Shown: in pieces, positions 1 to 5,351 of the stretch
Position numbering within the stretch: the first letter of the stretch is position 1
Layout: the number at the start of each line of letters is the position of its first letter
Assembly: GCA_910588885.1 (NCBI GenBank)
Contig: CAJUSQ010000042.1
Coordinates: 1 to 20,605 of the forward strand
Direction: 5' to 3'
Source: an uncultured Lachnospiraceae bacterium
Lineage (GTDB): Bacteria; Bacillota; Clostridia; Lachnospirales; Lachnospiraceae
Length of the DNA: 20,605 bases
Program-made: the position numbers and the translations under genes
The notes under the pieces: model-generated
Seen by the model: the letters and a program-made list of their open reading frames with translations, nothing else
What the model was told of the DNA's origin: nothing
Database searches by the model: none

Positions 1-1110
1 GGCAGTCAAAGCCGCGCATACGACCATCGCACCCCGAAGACCGCCAAAACCGACCTGTACCGGATTTCCGGCCATTGGGATCATTATAAAGAAGGGATGT
101 TCGTATTGGGCGACGAGGAGAAGGACAAAGAGGTATTTGCCCTGCGTCCCATGACCTGTCCCTTCCAGTATTATGTATACAAGGCCAGCCAGAAGTCCTA
201 CCGGGATCTGCCGCTGCGGTACGGAGAAACTTCCACCTTGTTCCGGAACGAGGATTCCGGGGAAATGCACGGCCTGACCAGGGTGCGTCAGTTCACGATT
301 TCCGAGGGGCATTTAGTGGTGCGGCCGGATCAGATGGTCAAGGAATTCAAGGACTGCCTGGCCCTGGCCCGGAAATGCCTGCAGACCTTGGGAGTAGAGG
401 AGGACGTAACCTACCGCCTGTCCAAATGGGATCCCAATAATCAGGAGAAATACATCGGGGATGCTTCCGTTTGGGAGGAAACCCAGGGAAGTATCCGGCA
501 GATTTTGACGGAGCTTGGGATTCCCTTCTATGAAGCCGACGGGGAAGCGGCATTCTACGGCCCCAAGGTGGATATCCAGGCGAAAAATGTTTACGGCAAG
601 GAAGATACCATGATTACGATCCAGTGGGATGCGGTGCTGTCGGAACAGTTTGACATGTACTATATCGACCAGAACGGCGATAAACAGCGGCCTTACATCA
701 TCCACAGAACCAGCATGGGCTGCTATGAAAGGACCCTGGCCTGGCTGATTGAAAAATATGCGGGGAATTTCCCCACCTGGCTGTGTCCGGAACAGGTGCG
801 TGTATTGCCTATTTCCGATAAATACAATGAATATGCGAACCGCGTACTGGATACGCTGAAAGAGAACGGAATATTGGCCACGGTAGACGCCCGTTCCGAG
901 AAAATCGGCTATAAGATCCGGGAAAGCCGTCTGAATAAGGTGCCCTATATGCTGGTGGTAGGCCAGAAGGAAGAGGAGGAAGAAACCGTTTCCGTCCGCA
1001 GCCGCTATCTGGGAGACGAAGGGGCCAAATCCCTGGGCGTGTTTATCGACGACATCTGCCGGGAGATCCGCACCAAGGAGCTTCGGAAAATCCGGACGGA
1101 AGAAGCGTAA
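1..1110 (+). CDS. thrS: Threonyl-tRNA synthetase, 3' part (5' end outside window)
   Basis: The frame is open from base 1, so the gene is cut by the window edge; 369 C-terminal residues remain. It charges tRNA-Thr with threonine in the cytoplasm. The remnant holds most of the class II catalytic core and the anticodon-binding domain. Motif 2 is visible as TLFRNEDSGEMHGLTRVRQF and motif 3 as HRTSMGCYERTLAWL. The three zinc ligands that recognise threonine are present: Cys in MTCPFQ (codon at 157), His in SEGHLV and His in IIHRTS. The anticodon domain begins near FPTWLCPEQV and carries the typical EKIGYKIRES and VPYMLVVG blocks. The usual MNCPGH is MTCPFQ here, so the family's second His is Phe while the zinc Cys is kept. 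An internal ATG at 97 is not the true start. No T-box is visible because the 5' end is missing. Confidence 0.95.
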   Translation, partial: GSQSRAYDHRTPKTAKTDLYRISGHWDHYKEGMFVLGDEEKDKEVFALRPMTCPFQYYVYKASQKSYRDLPLRYGETSTLFRNEDSGEMHGLTRVRQFTISEGHLVVRPDQMVKEFKDCLALARKCLQTLGVEEDVTYRLSKWDPNNQEKYIGDASVWEETQGSIRQILTELGIPFYEADGEAAFYGPKVDIQAKNVYGKEDTMITIQWDAVLSEQFDMYYIDQNGDKQRPYIIHRTSMGCYERTLAWLIEKYAGNFPTWLCPEQVRVLPISDKYNEYANRVLDTLKENGILATVDARSEKIGYKIRESRLNKVPYMLVVGQKEEEEETVSVRSRYLGDEGAKSLGVFIDDICREIRTKELRKIRTEEA

Positions 1111-1123
1111 TCCTGAAAAATCG

Positions 1124-1153
1124 GAATAAAAGCCGCCGGAACCGGGCATACTA
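1124..1153 (+). promoter_or_regulatory. Candidate sigma-G (forespore) promoter for the DUF1540 gene
   Basis: GAATA (1124-1128), an 18-bp gap, then CATACTA (1147-1153). This fits the Bacillus sigma-G consensus (-35 GHATR, 17-18 bp, -10 CATNHTA) at every defined base. Initiation would fall near 1160, giving a leader of about 27 nt that contains the ribosome site at 1169-1175. It would also rule out the upstream ATG at 1157 as the start. Predicted from sequence only. Confidence 0.6.
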
Positions 1154-1186
1154 TCCATGAAATTTTTTGAAAGGAGAGTGGATTGT

Positions 1187-1504
1187 ATGACTCAGTTAAA
1201 ATGTTCCGCACAGACCTGTATGTATAATCAGGACCAGTATTGCTGCAAAGGGGATATCATGGTAGAAGGCCGGGATGCAAAGGAAGCGTCCGGTACCTGC
1301 TGCGCAAGCTTCCGGGAGAGGATGGAAGGAAGCGCCAGAAACGCTATGGAGCACCCCAGCAAGAATATTGACGTAGACTGTGAAGCAACTCAGTGCGTTC
1401 ACAACGAAGACTGCAAATGTGCAGCGAAATCCATCAGCATTGCCGGTTCCCATGCCTGCAACTGCGGGGATACGGAATGTGCACAGTTTGAGTGCGGCTG
1501 TTAA
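1187..1504 (+). CDS. Cys-rich protein with two DUF1540 domains
   Basis: A 105-residue protein with 15 cysteines in two similar halves: residues about 4-45 (LKCSAQTCMYN, CC, GTCCASF) and about 68-105 (VDCEATQCVHN, CKC, HACNCGDTECAQFECGC). The pattern matches DUF1540, a small family common in Clostridia whose biochemical role is not established; metal binding is plausible from the cysteines. The start at 1187 is chosen because AAGGAG lies about 10 nt upstream and because the ATG at 1157 coincides with the predicted transcription start. A strong terminator follows at once, so the gene is probably a single-gene unit. The sigma-G-type promoter suggests forespore expression, which is an inference. 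Confidence 0.85.
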   Translation: MTQLKCSAQTCMYNQDQYCCKGDIMVEGRDAKEASGTCCASFRERMEGSARNAMEHPSKNIDVDCEATQCVHNEDCKCAAKSISIAGSHACNCGDTECAQFECGC

Positions 1505-1511
1505 TTGTCAT

Positions 1512-1564
1512 AAAATGCCCAAAGCCCCGGCGATCGTAAGAAGCCGCGGGCTTTGGGCATTTTT
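1512..1564 (+). terminator. Rho-independent terminator after the DUF1540 gene
   Basis: A perfect 16-bp inverted repeat (1512-1527 with 1548-1563) has arms AAAATGCCCAAAGCCC and GGGCTTTGGGCATTTT and a 20-nt loop. It carries a U-tract on the plus strand and an A-tract on the 5' side, so it could also act on the minus strand. Confidence 0.85.
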
Positions 1565-1640
1565 GCCGGAGCGTTTCCCTGGGATGATTGCTTTTCCAAA
1601 AACAGGGTTTGAAAAAATAATGAAAAAAATTTTTTTCTTC

Positions 1641-1669
1641 TTGCTATTTGCGGCGGAAAGAAGTACAAT
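1641..1669 (+). promoter_or_regulatory. Sigma-A-type promoter for the phospholipase C-family gene
   Basis: TTGCTA (1641-1646), 17 bp, TACAAT (1664-1669). It sits about 65 bp upstream of the chosen start at 1735 and downstream of the previous terminator. Confidence 0.65.
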
Positions 1670-1734
1670 GAAATCGTTGAGTATAGGATCTTAAGCATCG
1701 TTTCCGCAAGGACGATCGTTTCATGGAGGATGAG

Positions 1735-2313
1735 ATGAGGAAAAAGTCCCATATATCTTTGGCGAAATACATTGTAGAGAGCCTGAATGAGCAGGAACTT
1801 CGCAAACATAAGAAAGCATTTTACTTAGGCAGTATCCTGCCGGATTGCAAGCCCTCTTTTTTGACGACGAAGCATGAGATGCAGGGTACCTTTCTGATGG
1901 TACAGGAAGAAATTTGGCGGTTGGCCAAAGGGGAGGATGTGCCGAATATGCGGGTCTATTACCGGGACCTGGGGCAGGTGGCCCATTATTTGGCTGACTA
2001 TTTTACCTTTCCCCACAATCCCCATTATCCGGGGAACCTGAAGGATCACTGTGTATATGAGAAGCATTTGAAGAAGAGCCTGCGGGAGTACATCGAAAGC
2101 GGGGAGGCTGCAAAGAACCGGGAATTGGCCCGGCAGCTGGAGACGCCGGAGGCAATCTGTGAATTTATCAGAAATGCCCATAATACGTACCTTTCCCTTC
2201 GGTCTACCATTGAGGAGGATTGTCAGATTATTGTGGCGCTGTGCCATCAGGTAGTGGAAGCGATTATCCAGCTGTTTCAAAGACAGGCAAGATATATTCC
2301 GGCAGCTGCTTAA
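1735..2313 (+). CDS. Zinc-dependent phospholipase C-family protein
   Basis: A 192-residue protein resembling the zinc-dependent phospholipase C / S1-P1 nuclease fold. Likely metal-ligand residues include H6 (KSHISLAKYI), D37 (GSILPD), H47 (TKHEM), and H84 and D88 (VAHYLADYF), followed by FPHNPHY. It has no signal peptide, unlike secreted clostridial phospholipases, so it is probably cytoplasmic and its substrate is unknown. The start at 1735 is preferred because GGAGG (1725-1729) lies 5 nt upstream; an in-frame ATG at 1723 would itself overlap that ribosome site. The gene has its own promoter and a strong terminator, so it looks monocistronic. Confidence 0.75.
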   Translation: MRKKSHISLAKYIVESLNEQELRKHKKAFYLGSILPDCKPSFLTTKHEMQGTFLMVQEEIWRLAKGEDVPNMRVYYRDLGQVAHYLADYFTFPHNPHYPGNLKDHCVYEKHLKKSLREYIESGEAAKNRELARQLETPEAICEFIRNAHNTYLSLRSTIEEDCQIIVALCHQVVEAIIQLFQRQARYIPAAA

Positions 2314-2380
2314 AAGGAACGGGTTTGTTTCGGCGTGCCAGGACGGTTCTACTGAAAATACTTTTACGATTTTACGCAAG

Positions 2381-2411
2381 AAAAGAATCCTGGTGTCAGG
2401 ATTCTTTTTTT
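2381..2411 (+). terminator. Rho-independent terminator
   Basis: A perfect 12-bp stem (2381-2392 with 2397-2408), GTGT loop and a run of seven T. It ends the phospholipase C-family transcript and insulates the Spo0E-like gene downstream. Confidence 0.9.
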
Positions 2412-2430
2412 GACGGAACGTGAAAAATTT

Positions 2431-2490
2431 CCCGAATAATGACGAATAATGACGAAAAAGGCGGAAAACAAGCGAAAAATGTCGAATAAT
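2431..2490 (+). promoter_or_regulatory. Array of six 10-bp-phased Spo0A-box-like units
   Basis: Six consecutive decamers each centre on CGAA or GGAA: CCCGAATAAT, GACGAATAAT, GACGAAAAAG, GCGGAAAACA, AGCGAAAAAT, GTCGAATAAT. Three exact matches to the 0A-box core TGNCGAA fall at 2440-2446, 2450-2456 and 2480-2486. The 10-bp step places the sites on one helix face. The array ends 25 bp upstream of the -35 element of the next promoter. A further near match (AGACGAA, 2557-2563) lies just past the predicted transcription start. The box consensus is known from Bacillus and Clostridium Spo0A; binding here is inferred. Confidence 0.6.
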
Positions 2491-2515
2491 AATATAAAAA
2501 TATGTAGAAAACCGT

Positions 2516-2544
2516 TTGATTTTTGCGCATAAAGATAGTAGAAT
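2516..2544 (+). promoter_or_regulatory. Sigma-A-type promoter for the Spo0E-like gene
   Basis: TTGATT (2516-2521), 17 bp, TAGAAT (2539-2544). Initiation near 2551 would give a leader of about 160 nt. A second TATAAT at 2646-2651 lacks a good -35. Confidence 0.65.
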
Positions 2545-2550
2545 AGAAAA

Positions 2551-2710
2551 AAGAATAGACGAAACGGGGGGTGTGGTTCCTTCCAATCTATGTTTTAAGG
2601 CTCGAACTTAGCAGATACTACCTGTGTAGACAGGAAAATACGGTATATAATAAGAGATGATACTTTACAATTTGGAAACGTAGAACAGAAGGGCTAAGGA
2701 GATAGCACAT
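2551..2710 (+). other. Long 5' leader of the Spo0E-like gene
   Basis: About 160 nt without a convincing ORF. It contains a CCTGT/ACAGG hairpin (2621-2634) and a short GCTA/TAGC stem (2693-2706) whose loop holds the Shine-Dalgarno AGGAG (2697-2701). It matches no riboswitch class that I recognise. It may be regulatory or a plain leader. Confidence 0.35.
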
Positions 2711-2911
2711 ATGAATAAGTTACTGCAAGAAATCGAAGTTGTGCGTAAGAAATTGAATAAGGCAATGGAGAATGGATACGACGAAGAAAAATGCTACAAG
2801 CTTAGCGTGGAACTGGATCAGTTAATTGAACAGTATATCCAGCTGGACGGACAGCCGGAACAGCCGGCGCCAGGGATTACGACAGAGGAAAGTGCCGAAG
2901 TTTCGGTATAA
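2711..2911 (+). CDS. Spo0E-like aspartyl-phosphate phosphatase
   Basis: A 66-residue protein. The first 45 residues form two predicted helices with the family signature SVELDQLI (SxELD at residues 32-36) in the second. Characterised Spo0E-type phosphatases remove phosphate from Spo0A~P and so hold back sporulation. The tail after about residue 47 is Pro/Glu-rich and looks disordered. The start at 2711 has AGGAG 9 nt upstream. Flanking terminators make it a single-gene unit, and a Spo0A-box-like array lies upstream, so a feedback loop on Spo0A is plausible. Family assignment is fairly secure because of length and motif; the exact target is inferred. Confidence 0.8.
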   Translation: MNKLLQEIEVVRKKLNKAMENGYDEEKCYKLSVELDQLIEQYIQLDGQPEQPAPGITTEESAEVSV

Positions 2912-2957
2912 AAGAGACAATTTCATATAGAAAATATCCGAAAAGGATCACTTACGG

Positions 2958-3002
2958 AAACAGCAGGAATAGAAATCAAATTCTATTTGTGCTGTTTTTT
3001 TT
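2958..3002 (+). terminator. Rho-independent terminator before mraZ
   Basis: A 17-bp imperfect stem (2958-2974 with 2981-2997; one G-T pair and one mismatch), 6-nt loop, followed by T residues. Confidence 0.8.
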
Positions 3003-3003
3003 C

Positions 3004-3032
3004 TTGCTTTTTTTATGGGATTGGTCTAAAAT
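3004..3032 (+). promoter_or_regulatory. Sigma-A-type promoter of the dcw operon
   Basis: TTGCTT (3004-3009), 17 bp, TAAAAT (3027-3032). Predicted initiation near 3039 lies immediately upstream of the phased GTGG boxes and about 125 bp before mraZ. Confidence 0.7.
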
Positions 3033-3040
3033 AGGAGTAA

Positions 3041-3150
3041 CAGTGGAGGAAAGTGGTGGAAAAGGGTTCCAAGTGGTAACAAAGTGGTTGCAATGGCAGA
3101 AAAGTGGTTGCAGCCGCAGAGAGGTGGAAACAGCGACAGGAAAGTGGTTG
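3041..3150 (+). promoter_or_regulatory. Phased GTGG repeats: probable MraZ operator
   Basis: GTGG occurs at 3043, 3053, 3073, 3084, 3104, 3124 and 3144, with degenerate copies near 3063 and 3093. Steps are 10, 20 or 11 bp. The second half forms a 20-bp higher-order repeat: AAAGTGGTTGCA begins at 3081, 3101 and 3141. MraZ proteins are known to bind short direct repeats (TGGGN in E. coli, AAAGTG-type in mollicutes) at about 10-bp spacing upstream of their own gene. The array covers nearly all of the mraZ leader, so repression by MraZ is the likely function. Confidence 0.75.
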
Positions 3151-3163
3151 CAGGTGATTGCTT

Positions 3164-3595
3164 ATGTTCATGGGAGAATACAACCACACAGTGGATGCAA
3201 AGGGCAGATTGATAGTCCCGTCCAAATTCAGAGAGCTTTTGGGAGATGAATTTGTAGTGACGAAGGGGCTTGATAGATGCTTATTTGTGTATCCTTCCGA
3301 TGAATGGGAAAATATCCAGGGGAACTTCCGTAATGTATCACAATTTTCCAAGGAGGCAAGGAAACTTGCCCGATTCTTTTTTGCAGGAGCCGCCATGTGT
3401 GAGGTGGACAAGCAGGGAAGGATCCTGCTGCCGGCAGTCCTTAGGGAATATGCCGGATTAGAGAAAGACGTCGTACTGGCCGGAGTCCTGAACCGGATTG
3501 AGATCTGGGATAAGGAACGGTGGTGCGAGACCAGTGAATACGATGATGTAGAGGAAATAGGAGAGCATATGGCGCAGCTGGGGCTGATTATTTAG
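3164..3595 (+). CDS. mraZ: Transcriptional regulator MraZ
   Basis: 143 residues, the usual length. Two AbrB/SpoVT-like halves each carry the DXXXR signature: DAKGR (11-15) and DKQGR (82-86). The N terminus MFMGEYNHTVDAKGR is typical of the family. The start at 3164 is chosen because AGGTG lies 7 nt upstream; a TTG at 3158 would add two residues. MraZ is a DNA-binding, nucleoid-associated regulator of the dcw cluster and normally controls its own promoter. It is the first gene of the operon and follows the phased GTGG array. Confidence 0.97.
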   Translation: MFMGEYNHTVDAKGRLIVPSKFRELLGDEFVVTKGLDRCLFVYPSDEWENIQGNFRNVSQFSKEARKLARFFFAGAAMCEVDKQGRILLPAVLREYAGLEKDVVLAGVLNRIEIWDKERWCETSEYDDVEEIGEHMAQLGLII

Positions 3596-3686
3596 AGCAG
3601 TGTTTTGAAGCTTCATGGCAGGACGGGCCGAAAGGCACCGGAAGCCGGGGCTTTGGCACAGGTTGATTCAGGGATTGGAAAAGGAC

Positions 3687-4625
3687 ATGGAATTCAGGCA
3701 CACATCCGTATTGTTGGAGGAAACAATTGAATATTTGAAGGTGAAACCGGACGGAGTGTATGTAGATGGAACCTTAGGCGGCGGCGGACATGCGTTTCGG
3801 GTATGTGAGAAGCTGAATGACCGGGGACGTTTTCTTGGAATCGACCAGGACGAAGCGGCCATTCAGGCAGCCGGGAAACGGCTCCTGCCCTTTGGAGGCC
3901 GGGTTACGATTGTCCGGAGCAATTATGTACGGATGAAGGAGATCTTAGAGAGGGAGCAGCTGCCGAACGCAGACGGGATTGTACTGGATCTTGGGGTGTC
4001 CTCCTACCAGCTGGACGACCCGGAGCGGGGATTTTCCTATCGGATGGAGGATGCCCCCTTGGATATGCGGATGGACCGGCGGCAGGAGAAGACAGCGGGA
4101 GAGGTGGTCAATACCTACAGCGAGGAAGCGTTGTTTTCGATTATCCGGGATTACGGAGAAGACCGTTTCGCGAAAAATATTGCAAAGCACATTGTAAAAG
4201 CCCGTCAAAACCGGGAGATCCGGACGGCGGGAGAGTTGACAGAGGTGATAAAGGGAGCCATTCCGGCAAAGATCCGGATGAAGGGCGGGCACCCGGCCAA
4301 GCGTACGTTTCAGGCCATCCGAATCGAGCTGAACCGGGAGCTGGAGGTATTGAGGGATTCCCTGGATGAGATGATCGCATTGCTGAATCCGGGAGGAAGA
4401 ATCTGCATTATTACCTTCCATTCCCTGGAAGACCGTATCGTGAAGACCTGTTTCAAACGAAACGAGAACCCCTGTACCTGCCCGAAGGAATTTCCGGTAT
4501 GCGTATGCGGGGCGGTATCCAGAGGACGGGTAATCACCCGAAAGCCGGTGCTGCCGACAGAAGGGGAAATGGAAGAAAATCCCCGGTCCAAAAGTGCAAA
4601 GCTTCGGGTTTTTGAACGGAGATGA
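3687..4625 (+). CDS. rsmH: 16S rRNA (cytosine(1402)-N(4))-methyltransferase RsmH
   Basis: 312 residues. It transfers a methyl group from S-adenosylmethionine to N4 of C1402 in 16S rRNA, near the ribosomal P site. The SAM-binding loop VDGTLGGGGH is at residues 26-35 and GIDQD follows at 51-55. LDLGVSSYQLDD, RGFSY and ITFHSLEDRIVK are family blocks. The start at 3687 is chosen because MEFRHTSVLLEE is the conserved N terminus, although its Shine-Dalgarno is poor (AAGG only 2 nt away). The frame is open back to an ATG at 3615, which would add 24 residues but has no ribosome site. Second gene of the operon, 91 bp after mraZ. Confidence 0.95.
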   Translation: MEFRHTSVLLEETIEYLKVKPDGVYVDGTLGGGGHAFRVCEKLNDRGRFLGIDQDEAAIQAAGKRLLPFGGRVTIVRSNYVRMKEILEREQLPNADGIVLDLGVSSYQLDDPERGFSYRMEDAPLDMRMDRRQEKTAGEVVNTYSEEALFSIIRDYGEDRFAKNIAKHIVKARQNREIRTAGELTEVIKGAIPAKIRMKGGHPAKRTFQAIRIELNRELEVLRDSLDEMIALLNPGGRICIITFHSLEDRIVKTCFKRNENPCTCPKEFPVCVCGAVSRGRVITRKPVLPTEGEMEENPRSKSAKLRVFERR

Positions 4626-4640
4626 TAAAATTTTCATAAT
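4612..4640 (+). promoter_or_regulatory. Possible internal promoter before the ftsL-like gene
   Basis: TTGAAC (4612-4617), 17 bp, CATAAT (4635-4640), overlapping the last codons of rsmH. A TATAAT at 4643-4648 is an alternative -10 with no well-placed -35. The stretch is very AT-rich for this cluster. Confidence 0.45.
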
Positions 4641-4734
4641 AATATAATTAATTGGTGTTGGAAAGGATCCTGTCCGCCTTATGGGTGTGTGGATGTCAGG
4701 GGACGGGAATGATATGAGAGGAGATGAAGGCAAA

Positions 4735-5253
4735 ATGAGCAGGCAGGGAAGGACAGAACAGACGAGAAGGAAGCAGTCAGGATCTTCTCATACGGATCAT
4801 CGGACCTATATCGAAGGCAATACGGTCCGCAAGCTGGAAACATTACCGGAGTATGCGCCGAAGGAGCGGGAAGAGCGGAAACGGGAGCAGCGGGTAGACC
4901 GGGCGACCAGGGCGAATCGGCAGCGGGCGCTGCAGATGGGGCCGGGGTATGTGATGTTTTTGGCCGTGGCCGTAGTGATTACACTGGGAATCGGTGCCTT
5001 GTATGTACAGCTCCAGTCGGATATTACCGGGCGGATGCGGAATGTATCTGCTTTGAAGAACCAGCTCTTGGATCTGAAGACCGATAACGACGCGGCCCTT
5101 AGACGGGTGGAAGCCTCGGTGAATTTAGACGAGATCCGGAACCGGGCCATCAATGAGCTTGGGATGGTTTATCCGGAGCAGGGACAGATTGAGTATTTTG
5201 AGGTGAAGAATAACGATTATATGAACCAATACCAGGATATACCGGAGAAATAA
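4735..5253 (+). CDS. ftsL: FtsL-like cell division protein
   Basis: 172 residues from this start. A basic, charged cytoplasmic segment (about 1-69) contains TYIEGNTVRKLE. One membrane helix follows (about 70-92, YVMFLAVAVVITLGIGALYV), then a short extracellular coiled coil (about 93-135). The topology, the terminal ELGMVYPEQGQIEYFEV block and the position between rsmH and a class B PBP identify it as FtsL-like; sequence identity in this family is always low. FtsL pairs with the FtsB/DivIC type protein in the septal complex that activates FtsW and its PBP. Starts at 4714 and 4681 are also open; 4735 has AAGG and AGGAG upstream at 4 and about 11 nt. Confidence 0.8.
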   Translation: MSRQGRTEQTRRKQSGSSHTDHRTYIEGNTVRKLETLPEYAPKEREERKREQRVDRATRANRQRALQMGPGYVMFLAVAVVITLGIGALYVQLQSDITGRMRNVSALKNQLLDLKTDNDAALRRVEASVNLDEIRNRAINELGMVYPEQGQIEYFEVKNNDYMNQYQDIPEK

Positions 5254-5307
5254 AGGGCAGCGGCCGTTGGAGGGCTGTTGTGAAAAGGGATTTCCGGGAA
5301 AGCGCGG

Positions 5308-5329
5308 GACTGTCCGGAACGGGACGGTC
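5308..5329 (+). other. Hairpin in front of the first PBP gene
   Basis: GACTGTCC (5308-5315) pairs with GGACGGTC (5322-5329), 8 bp with one G-U pair and a 6-nt loop. It has no T-tract, so it is not a terminator. It lies 22 nt before the GTG start; a role is not evident. Confidence 0.35.
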
Positions 5330-5351
5330 ACCAGGATAGAAGGGTAGTAGA

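Noticed and set aside
313..1158. 281-codon ORF on the minus strand opposite thrS
   Set aside because: It is fully antisense to a gene with clear synthetase motifs, has no ribosome site or family features, and is the mirror of a GC-biased reading frame.
1825..2586. 253-codon minus-strand ORF over the phospholipase C-family gene and the downstream regulatory region
   Set aside because: It crosses a perfect terminator, the phased boxes and the next promoter, and shows no domain features.
2590..2634. tRNA-like T-loop (GTTCGAGCC) on the minus strand
   Set aside because: No acceptor stem, anticodon arm or CCA end can be folded around it.
3615..3686. N-terminal extension of RsmH from ATG 3615
   Set aside because: There is no ribosome site, and the family's conserved N terminus begins at 3687; the alternative is noted because the 3687 site is also weak.
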